Assembly (NCBI RefSeq): GCF_014655955.1
Contig: NZ_BNBO01000024.1
Coordinates: forward strand, 70,730 to 123,425
Length of the DNA: 52,696 nucleotides
DNA from: Kitasatospora indigofera
GTDB lineage: Bacteria; Actinomycetota; Actinomycetes; Streptomycetales; Streptomycetaceae
Direction of reading: 5' to 3'
Shown: in pieces, positions 17,994 to 25,532 of the stretch
Layout: every line of letters starts with the position of its first letter
Position numbering within the stretch: position 1 is the stretch's first letter
Notes under the pieces: model-generated
Told to the model about the DNA's origin: nothing
What the model saw: only the letters and a program-made list of their open reading frames with translations
The model's database searches: none
Position numbers and translations under genes: made by a program

Positions 17994-18077
17994 TCAGCGG
18001 TGACACATTCGACGGCACATGGCACTCTCACCTGCCGGCATGGTGCCGGTGGGGGTCCATTTCGTCGTCGCAGTCAT
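17994..18077 (-). CDS. Possible 27-residue leader peptide of metNIQ (ends SAMCRRMCHR)
   Basis: ATG at 18077 opens a 27-codon frame on the metN strand, ending 302 bases before the metN start. The last ten residues are SAMCRRMCHR, holding two Cys, two Met and three Arg. Short Cys/Arg-containing leader peptides precede many sulfur-metabolism genes in actinobacteria, so this fits a role in sensing Cys-tRNA or Met-tRNA supply. No Shine-Dalgarno sequence is visible, so translation would have to be leaderless or weak. The coding region contains the nested hairpin listed below. Small size makes chance occurrence possible. Confidence 0.4.
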   Translation of the reverse strand: MTATTKWTPTGTMPAGESAMCRRMCHR

Positions 18078-18082
18078 GAGAG
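18025..18082 (-). promoter_or_regulatory. metN: Nested hairpin in the metNIQ leader
   Basis: On the minus strand CTCTCA pairs with TGAGAG, enclosing a perfect CCGGCA-TGG-TGCCGG hairpin (18035-18049). It overlaps the start of the putative leader ORF. I compared it with SAM-I and SAM-IV riboswitch consensus sequences and did not find their conserved core. Confidence 0.35.
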
Positions 18083-18169
18083 CCAGTAAATCAGATCAAC
18101 CGAATTAGTCCCAGATATCAGGACCCCGAGTCCGAAATGCGGACACGACCCTTTGCTGCCAAGCACAAC

Positions 18170-18209
18170 GGCGCCCGGATCCGTCACGCACGCGACGGAT
18201 CCGGGCGCC
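18170..18209 (-). terminator. Terminator of the GNAT gene at 18237
   Basis: Perfect 16-bp stem GGCGCCCGGATCCGTC / GACGGATCCGGGCGCC with an 8-nt loop, 28 bases beyond the stop codon. Confidence 0.75.
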
Positions 18210-18239
18210 GGGGAGACCTCACGCGCCGGGGAGACCTCA
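18205..18239. repeat. 18-bp tandem duplication over a stop codon
   Basis: GCGCCGGGGAGACCTCA occurs at 18205-18221 and again at 18223-18239. The second copy contains the stop codon (TCA on the plus strand) of the GNAT gene; the first carries a duplicate of that stop. Confidence 0.8.
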
Positions 18240-18755
18240 GGCGGAGGCAGCCAGCTCGCTGTGCACCTGCTTCTCCAGCGCGACGAAGCTCAGCTCGCCG
18301 CGGACCGCCTCGACGCCGGTCTGCCGGTAGCCCTGCCGGGCGTAGAGGCGCAGGTTGCCCAGGCTGCGGTGCCCGGTGAAGAGACGGAAGACCTGCACCG
18401 ACCCGTCCTCCAGCAGGCGCCGCTCCATCGCGTCCAGCAGCCGGCCGCCCAGGCCGTGGCGCTGCATCCGGGGGTGGACCACCAGACGCCCTATCCGGCC
18501 GACACCGCCCTCGTCGACCCGGCCGCGGACGGTCCCGACGACCTCGTCGCCGAGCCGGGCGACCAGCACGTGCCGCTCGGCCAGCTCGGTGCGCAGGCTC
18601 TCCAGGGTCTGCGTCAGGGGCTCGATGCCCCAGTCGCCGTACAGCTCGGCCTCGCTCTGGTAGCCGAGGTACTGGAGCTTGAGGATCTGCTCCGCGTCTT
18701 CCTTGTCCGCCACCGAGATGATCACACTCATGCCCATGTACAGGGGCCTCCCCAT
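18237..18755 (-). CDS. GNAT acetyltransferase
   Basis: 172 residues from ATG at 18755 (MGRPLYMGMSVII), which has GGAG 7 bases upstream. ATG at 18737 (166 residues), with GGGAGG 9 bases upstream, is equally possible. The GNAT core is clear: HVLVARLGDEVVGTVRGRV (beta4), RIGRLVVHPRMQRHGLGGRLLDAMERRL (acetyl-CoA pyrophosphate loop, Q/RxxGxG/A-type) and LYARQGYRQTG (beta6/7). Substrate unknown. It stands alone between the metNIQ leader and the sigma-factor gene. Confidence 0.8.
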   Translation of the reverse strand: MGRPLYMGMSVIISVADKEDAEQILKLQYLGYQSEAELYGDWGIEPLTQTLESLRTELAERHVLVARLGDEVVGTVRGRVDEGGVGRIGRLVVHPRMQRHGLGGRLLDAMERRLLEDGSVQVFRLFTGHRSLGNLRLYARQGYRQTGVEAVRGELSFVALEKQVHSELAASA

Positions 18756-19011
18756 CGTTGTTCTCCGGCGCGCGGGTTCGAGGGTGTCGCACCGGATGCT
18801 CTGCCGGAGATGTACCCGGCCGGGGATCGGTCCTGACCGGGGTATGGCGCACGAACGTACCAGCCCGGCAGGATGCACCACAGCCCGCCGGGCCGGGCCG
18901 CGCTCACGCTCAGTATCCGTGTGATCGCGACACCGTCAAGAGGTGCGTTCGCCACCGCTCTACCCCAGCGTCAGCTCCTCTCAACCTCCCGGACGCCCGA
19001 CGTGTCGAGCA

Positions 19012-19716
19012 TCACGTCCGCAGGCCGTGCAGCAGGGTGCGCAGACAGGACAGGCAGCGCGAGCGGGTGGGCCCGATGCTGCCGCGCGGAATCCCGAGCA
19101 GACCCGCCAGGTCACCGTAGGTGAGCCCGGGCGCGTCGGCGAGCGCGGCGAGCAGGCCGGGGCAGCGTCCGGGCAGGGCGCCGACCGAGGCCCACAGGGC
19201 CTGCCGGCCCCGCTCGGCGAGCAGCTCCGCCTCCGCCGAGGGAGCCGGCGCGGGGCGTTCGGCGCGCTCCGCCGCGAGGCGCTCCCGGTCGGCCGTCCGG
19301 GTGAGGCGCCGGCACTCGCGCAGGGCCAGCGAGCGCAGCCAGGAGCGGGTGTCGGCGGGCAGCCGGCCGGCGGCGGCGCGCTCGCAGGCCCGTAGCCAGA
19401 CCGACTGCTCCAGGTCCTCGGCGTCCAGTCCGTGGCGGTGGGCCAGCGCCGCGACGAGCGGGGCGAGGGCGGGTCGCAGCCCGGCCACCGGAACGGCGGC
19501 GGGGCGGGGCGGTCCGGCCGCCGGGGGGCACGGGACGGCGGGACCGCCCGGGTCGAGCGGGACCCGCGGGGGCGCGGGACTGTACGGGGGCGCGGACGGG
19601 CGGCCCGCGCCGGGCGCGGACCGGGGCGTGGACGGGTGGGCGACAGCGGGTCGGTCGGTGTACACACCGGGTACTACCGGCGGCGGGCCCGTCCGGACAC
19701 GGCCGGGCCTCGCCAC
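19012..19716 (-). CDS. Sigma-70 family (ECF-like) RNA polymerase sigma factor
   Basis: Up to 234 residues. Region 2 is recognisable as DAEDLEQSVWLRACERAAAG and SWLRSLALRECRRLTR. Region 4 is LTYGDLAGLLGIPRGSIGPTRSRCLSCLRTLL, a helix-turn-helix for -35 recognition, ending in a Cys pair context. The first ~75 residues are Pro/Ala-rich, so the true start is unsure: GTG at 19716, GTG at 19665 or further in. A TAGTAC sequence just upstream of 19665 could be a -10 box for a leaderless message. No anti-sigma gene is adjacent. A terminator and argH lie upstream. Confidence 0.7.
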   Translation of the reverse strand: MARPGRVRTGPPPVVPGVYTDRPAVAHPSTPRSAPGAGRPSAPPYSPAPPRVPLDPGGPAVPCPPAAGPPRPAAVPVAGLRPALAPLVAALAHRHGLDAEDLEQSVWLRACERAAAGRLPADTRSWLRSLALRECRRLTRTADRERLAAERAERPAPAPSAEAELLAERGRQALWASVGALPGRCPGLLAALADAPGLTYGDLAGLLGIPRGSIGPTRSRCLSCLRTLLHGLRT

Positions 19717-19736
19717 GGGCGGGCCGGGAACAGCAC

Positions 19737-19772
19737 GGAGGGGGCGCGACGGTCACCCGTCGCGCCCCCTCC
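19737..19772 (-). terminator. Terminator of the arg cluster (after argH)
   Basis: Perfect 16-bp stem GGAGGGGGCGCGACGG / CCGTCGCGCCCCCTCC with a TCAC loop, 10 bases beyond the argH stop. Confidence 0.8.
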
Positions 19773-19782
19773 GGTCGGGACG

Positions 19783-21207
19783 TCAGCCCTGGACCCACTC
19801 CTGCTGGAGGGCCAGGTCGGCCTTGAGCTCGGCCAGCTGGACCGCGACGGCGGACGGCGCGGTGCCGCCCCGGCCGTTGCGGGAGGCGATCGCACCGTGC
19901 ACGTTGAGCACCGAGCGGACCTCGGGCGTCAGGTGCCCGGAGATCGCCGCGAACTGCTCGTCCGTCAGGTCGGACAGCTCGATGCCCTGGCCCTCGCAGA
20001 CCTTGACGCAGGCGCCGGCGACCTCGTGCGCGACCCGGAACGGCACGCCCTGCTTGACCAGCCACTCGGCGATGTCGGTGGCCAGCGAGAACCCGGCGGG
20101 GGCCAGCTCCTCCAGGCGCTCGCGGTGCACGGTGAGGGTGGCCATCATGCCGGTGAAGGCCGGCAGCAGCACCTCAAGGGTGTCGCAGGAGTCGAAGACC
20201 GGCTCCTTGTCCTCCTGGAGGTCCCGGTTGTAGGCCAGCGGCAGCGCCTTCAGGGTGGCGAGCAGCCCGGTCAGGTTGCCGATCAGGCGGCCGGACTTGC
20301 CGCGCGCCAGCTCGGCGATGTCCGGGTTCTTCTTCTGCGGCATGATCGAGGAGCCGGTGGAGAAGGCGTCGTGCAGCGTGATGAAGCCGAACTCCTTGGT
20401 GTTCCAGATGATCACCTCCTCCGCGATCCGGGAGAGGTTGATGCCGATCATCGCCGTCACGAAGGCGAACTCGGCGACGAAGTCGCGCGAGGCGGTGCCG
20501 TCGATCGAGTTGCCGACCGAACCGCGCTCGAAGCCCAGCTCGGCGGCGACGGCCTGCGGGTCCAGCCCGAGCGAGGAGCCGGCCAGCGCGCCGGAGCCGT
20601 ACGGGGAGACGGCGGTGCGGGTGTCCCACTGGCGCAGCCGCTCGGCGTCCCGGCCGAGCGCCTGGACGTGGGCGAGCACGTGGTGCGCGAAGAGCACCGG
20701 CTGGGCGTGCTGGAGGTGGGTGCGGCCCGGCATCGCGGTGTCGGGGTGCGCCTCGGCGAGTCCGACCAGGGCGTGCTGGAGGTCCAGCACCAGGCCGCCG
20801 ATGATCTTCGCGTGGTCGCGCAGGTACATCCGGAACAGCGTGGCGATCTGGTCGTTGCGCGAGCGCCCGGCCCGCAGCTTGCCGCCGAGGTCGGCCCCGA
20901 GCCGCTCCAGCAGGCCGCGCTCCAGGGCGGTGTGCACGTCCTCGTCGGCGATGGTGCCGGTGAACGCGCCGGACTCGACGTCGGCGAGCAGCGTGTCCAG
21001 GCCGGCCAGCATGCCGGCCAGCTCCTCGTCGCTCAGCAGCCCGGCCTTGTGCAGGACCCGCGCGTGCGCCTTGGACCCGGCGATGTCGTACGGCGCGAGG
21101 CGCCAGTCGAAGTGCACCGAGGCGGAGAGCTTGGCCAGCGCCTCGGAGGGGCCGTCGGCGAAGCGGGCGCCCCAGAGTCGGACGTCTGCGGTGGGGTCGG
21201 ACGACAT
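19783..21207 (-). CDS. argH: Argininosuccinate lyase
   Basis: 474 residues, normal family length. It splits argininosuccinate to arginine and fumarate, the last step of arginine synthesis. Signatures: LWGARFADGPSEALAKLSASVHFDWRL, AGRSRNDQIAT, THLQHAQPVLFAHH, the catalytic-loop motif GSSIMPQKKNPD and VGNSIDGTASRDF. ATG start with AAGGAG 8 bases upstream. Last gene of argCJBDRGH, 88 bases after argG with a hairpin between. Confidence 0.96.
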   Translation of the reverse strand: MSSDPTADVRLWGARFADGPSEALAKLSASVHFDWRLAPYDIAGSKAHARVLHKAGLLSDEELAGMLAGLDTLLADVESGAFTGTIADEDVHTALERGLLERLGADLGGKLRAGRSRNDQIATLFRMYLRDHAKIIGGLVLDLQHALVGLAEAHPDTAMPGRTHLQHAQPVLFAHHVLAHVQALGRDAERLRQWDTRTAVSPYGSGALAGSSLGLDPQAVAAELGFERGSVGNSIDGTASRDFVAEFAFVTAMIGINLSRIAEEVIIWNTKEFGFITLHDAFSTGSSIMPQKKNPDIAELARGKSGRLIGNLTGLLATLKALPLAYNRDLQEDKEPVFDSCDTLEVLLPAFTGMMATLTVHRERLEELAPAGFSLATDIAEWLVKQGVPFRVAHEVAGACVKVCEGQGIELSDLTDEQFAAISGHLTPEVRSVLNVHGAIASRNGRGGTAPSAVAVQLAELKADLALQQEWVQG

Positions 21208-21250
21208 CGCGTGTGCTCCTTGCCGGGCTTACGGGGTACGGGTAGCGGGA

Positions 21251-21279
21251 GGTCCCGGCTGCGGGGCGCAGCCGGGACC
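21251..21279 (-). terminator. Hairpin between argG and argH
   Basis: Perfect 13-bp stem GGTCCCGGCTGCG / CGCAGCCGGGACC, 3-nt loop. It may attenuate read-through from argG into argH or stabilise the argG message. Confidence 0.6.
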
Positions 21280-21295
21280 GTGCGAGCGGGGTCGC

Positions 21296-22489
21296 TCAGG
21301 CGAGGTCGCGGCGGGCGGCGATCTTCGAGGAGAGGCCGAAGATCTCGATGAAGCCCTTGGACATCGACTGGTCGAAGGTGTCGCCGGTGTCGTAGGTCGC
21401 CAGGTTGAAGTCGTACAGCGACTGGTCCGACCTGCGGCCGTTGACGACGGCCCGGCCGCCGTGCAGGACGAGCCGGATCTCGCCGGAGACGTGCTGGTTG
21501 GCCTCGTTGATGAAGCCGTCCAGGGCGCGCTTGAGCGGGGAGAACCACAGGCCGTCGTAGACCAGCTCGGCCCAGCGCTGCTCGACCTGCCGCTTGTAGC
21601 GGGCCAGCTCGCGCTCGACGGTGACGTTCTCCAGGGCCTGGTGGGCGGTGATCAGGGCGATCGCGCCGGGGGCCTCGTAGATCTCGCGGGACTTGATGCC
21701 GACCAGGCGGTCCTCGACCATGTCGAGGCGGCCGACGCCCTGGGCACCGGCCCGCTTGTTCAGCTCCTCGATGGCCTGCAGCACCGTCACCTTGCGGCCG
21801 TCGATGGCGACCGGGACGCCCGCCTCGAAGGTGATGACGACGGTGTCGGCCTCACGCGGGGCGGCCGGGTCCTGGGTGTACTCGTAGACGTCCTCGATCG
21901 GGGCGTTCCAGATGTCCTCCAGGAAGCCGGTCTCGACGGCGCGCCCGAAGACGTTCTGGTCGATCGAGTACGGGTTCTTCTTGGTGGTGACGATCGGGAG
22001 GTTCTTCGCCTCGGCGAAGGCGATCGCCTTGTCGCGGGTCATCGCGTAGTCGCGGACCGGGGCGATGCACTTCAGCTCGGGGGCCAGCGACTGGATGCCG
22101 ACCTCGAAGCGGACCTGGTCGTTGCCCTTGCCGGTGCAGCCGTGGGCGACGGTGGTGGCGCCGTGCTTCTGCGCGGCGGCGACCAGGTGCTTGACGATGG
22201 CCGGCCGCGACAGCGCGGAGACCAGCGGGTACTGGCCCTGGTAGAGGGCGTTGGCCTTGAGGGCGGGGAGGCAGTACTCGTCCGCGAACTCGTCGCGGGC
22301 GTCGGCCACCTCAGCCTCGACGGCGCCGCAGTCCAGCGCCCGCTGGCGGATCGCGTCCAGGTCCTCGCCACCCTGGCCGACGTCGACCGCGACGGCGATG
22401 ACCTCGGCGCCGGTCTCCTCGGCGATCCAGCCGATGCAGACGGACGTGTCCAGACCGCCCGAATAGGCGAGTACGACGCGCTCGGTCAC
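21296..22489 (-). CDS. argG: Argininosuccinate synthase
   Basis: 397 residues from GTG at 22489, preceded by AAGGAG with a 6-7-base spacer. It ligates citrulline and aspartate using ATP. Motifs: PP-loop LAYSGGLDTSVCIGWI at residues 7-22, VAVDVGQGGEDLD, THGCTGKGND-type AHGCTGKGNDQVRFE, and GRVLDMVEDR-like GVGRLDMVEDRLVGIKSREIYEAPGA. It has its own promoter region with ArgR-type operators (22592-22628), separate from argCJBDR. In S. coelicolor argG is, from memory, at a distant locus, so its presence here is a lineage marker. Confidence 0.95.
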   Translation of the reverse strand: MTERVVLAYSGGLDTSVCIGWIAEETGAEVIAVAVDVGQGGEDLDAIRQRALDCGAVEAEVADARDEFADEYCLPALKANALYQGQYPLVSALSRPAIVKHLVAAAQKHGATTVAHGCTGKGNDQVRFEVGIQSLAPELKCIAPVRDYAMTRDKAIAFAEAKNLPIVTTKKNPYSIDQNVFGRAVETGFLEDIWNAPIEDVYEYTQDPAAPREADTVVITFEAGVPVAIDGRKVTVLQAIEELNKRAGAQGVGRLDMVEDRLVGIKSREIYEAPGAIALITAHQALENVTVERELARYKRQVEQRWAELVYDGLWFSPLKRALDGFINEANQHVSGEIRLVLHGGRAVVNGRRSDQSLYDFNLATYDTGDTFDQSMSKGFIEIFGLSSKIAARRDLA

Positions 22490-22591
22490 GGCTTTCTCCT
22501 TCACAACTGTGCGAACGGGGTGTGCGGTACGCGGGGTGCGCCGGCGGACTCCGGACTGAGCGGGTCCACCGGGGGCCGGTCCCATGCAGTG

Positions 22592-22628
22592 CTAGGCATA
22601 AGTATGCATGAGTCCGTATGGATTTCAA
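22592..22628 (-). promoter_or_regulatory. argG: argG promoter with overlapping ArgR operator
   Basis: On the minus strand a TTGAAA -35 (22623-22628) and a TACTTA -10 (22599-22604) are 18 bases apart. The DNA between and around them (CATACGGACTCATGCATAC, then TTATGC) resembles tandem ARG boxes with near-palindromic ATGCAT cores, and is far less GC-rich than its surroundings. ArgR bound here would block polymerase. Confidence 0.6.
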
Positions 22629-22758
22629 AACACCGGCCCGGTGAGGGTGCCGGTGCGGTCCAGGAAGGGGCCGTGGCGGGACCCCCGCCCCCGGGCACCG
22701 GTGCCGGTGCGTGGGGGCGGGCCCCGGAGAACGGCGGTGCGGGCCCGCAGGGGCGCCG

Positions 22759-23307
22759 CTACTGCGCCTTGGCCTGCGCCAGCTGCATCAGATGGTCGGC
22801 GAGCGCCTGGCCGCCGGCCGGGTCGCGGCTGATCAGCAGCACGGTGTCGTCGCCGGCGATGGTGCCGATGATCTCGAACACCTCGGCCTGGTCGATCGCC
22901 GAGGCGAGGAACTGCGCCGCCCCGGGCGGGGTGCGCAGCACCACGAGGTTGCCCGAGGCGGTGGCCGAGACCATCAGCTCGCCGGCCAGCCGGGCCATCC
23001 GGCCCTCGCTGGCCGACTCCCCCATCGGCGCCCGCGGCGTGCGGTCGCCGCCCTCGGCCGGGACGGCGTAGATGAGCGCGCCGTCCCGGTTGCGGATCTT
23101 CACCGCGCCCAGCTCGTCCAGGTCCCGCGAGAGGGTGGCCTGGGTGACCACCAGTCCGTCGTCGGCGAGCAGCTTGGCGAGCTGGCTCTGCGAGCGCACG
23201 GGCTGACGGGTCAACAGGTCCACGATCCGCCGGTGGCGCGCGGCACGGGTCTGCGGGACCTGTGACGTCGGCCCGGCGGCGGGCTGGCCGGAGTGGGGTG
23301 CGGTCAT
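22759..23307 (-). CDS. argR: Arginine repressor
   Basis: 182 residues, slightly longer than usual because of an N-terminal tail. The winged-helix DNA-binding domain (about 22-90) reads ARHRRIVDLLTRQPVRSQSQLAKLLADDGLVVTQATLSRDL with the SR(D/T)L signature. The C-terminal hexamerisation/arginine-binding domain has GNLVVLRTPPGAAQFLASAID and IIGTIAGDDTVLLI (GTIAGDDT binds arginine). It should repress argC and argG through the operators described. ATG at 23307, 18 bases after the argD stop. GGGAG lies about 10 bases upstream. Confidence 0.94.
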   Translation of the reverse strand: MTAPHSGQPAAGPTSQVPQTRAARHRRIVDLLTRQPVRSQSQLAKLLADDGLVVTQATLSRDLDELGAVKIRNRDGALIYAVPAEGGDRTPRAPMGESASEGRMARLAGELMVSATASGNLVVLRTPPGAAQFLASAIDQAEVFEIIGTIAGDDTVLLISRDPAGGQALADHLMQLAQAKAQ

Positions 23308-23325
23308 ATGAATGATTCTCCCGGA

Positions 23326-24534
23326 CTACGCGCGGCCGTCGGCGGGCGGGGCGCTCTGGTGCACCGAGCGCAGGATCGCGGGCAGTGCGGCGAGGAACGC
23401 GTCGGCGTCCTGCTCGGTGAGCACCAGCGGCGGCGCGAGGCGCACCGCGTCCGGCACCGCCGCGTTGACCAGGAACCCGGCCTCCTGCGCGGCGGCCTGG
23501 ACCTTGGCCGACACCGGCTCGGTGAGCACGATGCCGAGCAGCAGGCCGGCGCCCCGCACGTGCGAGACCAGCGGGTCGCCGATCGCCTCGACGCCCGAGC
23601 GCAGCCGGTCGCCCAGCTTGCGCACGTGCTCCAGCAGCCCCTCGGACTCGATGGTGTCCAGGACGGCCAGGGCCGCCGCGCAGACCACCGGGTTGCCGCC
23701 GAAGGTGGTGCCGTGGTTGCCGGGCTGCAGCAGGTCGGCGGCCGGGCCGAAGGCGAGGGTCGCGCCGATCGGCAGGCCGCCGCCGAGGCCCTTGGCCAGG
23801 GTGACCACGTCCGGCTCGACGCCCTCGACGGCCTGGTGGGCGAACCAGTGGCCGGTCCGGCCGATGCCGGTCTGGATCTCGTCCAGGATCAGCAGGGTGC
23901 CGGTGGCCCGGGTGATCTCGCGGGCCGCCCGGAGGTAGCCGTCCGGCAGCGGGACGGCCCCGTTCTCGCCCTGGACCGGCTCCAGGAAGACGGCGGCCGT
24001 CTCGGTGGTGACGGCGGCGCGCAGCGCCTCGACGTCGCCGAACGGGACGTGGGTGACGTCGCCGGGCAGCGGGCGGAACGGGTCCTGCTTGGCGGGCTGG
24101 GCGGTGAGCGCGAGGGCGCCCATCGTCCGGCCGTGGAAGGCCCCCTCCAGGGAAACCAGGTGGGTGCGCCCGGTCAGCCGGCTGATCTTGAACGCGGCCT
24201 CGTTGGCCTCGGCGCCCGAGTTCGAGAAGAACACCCGGCCGTCCCGGCCGGAGAGCTCGATCAGCCGCTCGGCGAGCTTCACCGTGGGCTCGGCGAGGAA
24301 CAGGTTGGAGATGTGGCCGAGCGAGGAGATCTGCTCGGTGACGGCCGCCACGATCGCCGGGTGGGCGGTGCCGAGCGCGTTGACCGCGATGCCGCCGATG
24401 AAGTCGGTGTACTGCTTGCCGTCGGCGTCCCAGAGCTTGGCGCCCTCGCCGCGCACCAGCGGGATCCGCGGGGTGCCGTAGTTGTTCATCAGGGCGTGCT
24501 GCCACCGCCCGGTCAGCTGCTCGTTGCCGCTCAT
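23326..24534 (-). CDS. argD: Acetylornithine aminotransferase
   Basis: 402 residues, class III PLP aminotransferase. It interconverts N-acetylglutamate semialdehyde and N-acetylornithine. Motifs: NYGTPRIPLVRGEGAKLWD, FSNSGAEANEAAFKISR, LDEIQTGIGRTGHWFAHQ (Asp of the pyridine-N contact) and VTLAKGLGGGLPIGA (PLP lysine). The start ATG overlaps the argB stop (ATGA, 24531-24534), giving translational coupling. Confidence 0.95.
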   Translation of the reverse strand: MSGNEQLTGRWQHALMNNYGTPRIPLVRGEGAKLWDADGKQYTDFIGGIAVNALGTAHPAIVAAVTEQISSLGHISNLFLAEPTVKLAERLIELSGRDGRVFFSNSGAEANEAAFKISRLTGRTHLVSLEGAFHGRTMGALALTAQPAKQDPFRPLPGDVTHVPFGDVEALRAAVTTETAAVFLEPVQGENGAVPLPDGYLRAAREITRATGTLLILDEIQTGIGRTGHWFAHQAVEGVEPDVVTLAKGLGGGLPIGATLAFGPAADLLQPGNHGTTFGGNPVVCAAALAVLDTIESEGLLEHVRKLGDRLRSGVEAIGDPLVSHVRGAGLLLGIVLTEPVSAKVQAAAQEAGFLVNAAVPDAVRLAPPLVLTEQDADAFLAALPAILRSVHQSAPPADGRA

Positions 24535-25463
24535 GCCAGTCCCCCGGTCACCATCATGTCGTCGTCCGGCACGACCATCGTGCCGATGCCCTCATCGGTA
24601 AAGATCTCAAGCAGCAGCGAGTGCTGCACCCTGCCGTCCAGCACGCGGGCGGTGCCGACCCCGGAGCGGACGGCGTTCAGGCAGCCCTCCATCTTGGGGA
24701 GCATGCCGCTGGCGAGCTCGGGGAGCAGGGCCTCCAGCTCGGTCGCGCTGAGCTGGCTGATCACGTCGTCGGAGTTCGGCCAGTCGGCGTACAGGCCCTC
24801 GACGTCGGTCAGCACGACCAGCATCTCGGCGCCCAGCGCCACCGCCAGGGCGGAGGCCGCGGTGTCCGCGTTGATGTTGTAGACGTGGCCGTCGGTACCG
24901 CGGGCGATCGAGGAGATCACCGGGATCCGGCCGTCCCCGATCAGCGCCTTCACCGCGCCGGCCTCGATGTTGACGATGTCGCCGACCAGGCCGATGTCGA
25001 CGTGCTCGCCGTCGACCAGGGCGTAGCGCTTGACCGCCGTCATGGTGTGCGCGTCCTCGCCGGTCATGCCGACCGCGAACGGGCCGTGGCCGTTGAGCAG
25101 CCCGACCAGCTCGCGCTGGACCTGGCCGGCCAGCACCATCCGGACCACGTCCATGGTCTCCGGGGTGGTCACCCGCAGGCCGTTGGTGAAGCTGGACTCC
25201 AGGCCCAGCTTGTCCAGTTGGGCGCTGATCTGCGGGCCGCCGCCGTGCACGACCACCGGGTGCAGGCCCGCGTAGCGCAGGAACACCACGTCCTGCGCGA
25301 AGGCCGCCTTGAGCTCCTCGTCGACCATGGCGTTGCCGCCGAACTTGATGACGACGGTCTTGCCGTGGAAGCGCTCCAGCCAGGGGAGCGCCTCGATGAG
25401 GGTGAGGGCCTTGGGCAACGCGGTGTTGTTGCGGGCCTGTTCACCCTTGGGTGCGATCTGCAC
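24531..25463 (-). CDS. argB: Acetylglutamate kinase
   Basis: 310 residues, amino-acid kinase fold. It phosphorylates N-acetylglutamate. Motifs: VVIKFGGNAM near residue 37, VVHGGGPQISAQL, GLVGDIVNIEAGAVKAL, NINADTAASALAVALGAEMLVVLTDVEGLY and GMLPKMEGCLNAVRSGVGTARVLDGRVQHSLLLEIFTDEGIGTM. The N-terminal helix and the C-terminal part fit the arginine-inhibited type. GTG at 25463 has GGAG 9 bases upstream. It follows argJ after 69 bases containing a hairpin. Confidence 0.95.
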   Translation of the reverse strand: MQIAPKGEQARNNTALPKALTLIEALPWLERFHGKTVVIKFGGNAMVDEELKAAFAQDVVFLRYAGLHPVVVHGGGPQISAQLDKLGLESSFTNGLRVTTPETMDVVRMVLAGQVQRELVGLLNGHGPFAVGMTGEDAHTMTAVKRYALVDGEHVDIGLVGDIVNIEAGAVKALIGDGRIPVISSIARGTDGHVYNINADTAASALAVALGAEMLVVLTDVEGLYADWPNSDDVISQLSATELEALLPELASGMLPKMEGCLNAVRSGVGTARVLDGRVQHSLLLEIFTDEGIGTMVVPDDDMMVTGGLA

Positions 25464-25496
25464 GGTGTACGTCTCCGGCTCGGTGGTGGGTTCGGG

Positions 25497-25521
25497 CGGG
25501 GGCGGTGCGGGACCGCCCCCG
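25497..25521 (-). terminator. Hairpin between argJ and argB
   Basis: 10-bp stem CGGGGGCGGT / ACCGCCCCCG with a 5-nt loop in the 69-base gap. It may modulate relative expression. argB has no obvious promoter of its own, so full termination is unlikely. Confidence 0.45.
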
Positions 25522-25532
25522 GGCCGGCGGGA

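Noticed and set aside
17692..18137. SAM riboswitch in the metN leader
   Set aside because: The conserved SAM-I or SAM-IV core was not found; only the ORF and nested hairpin remain as regulatory candidates.
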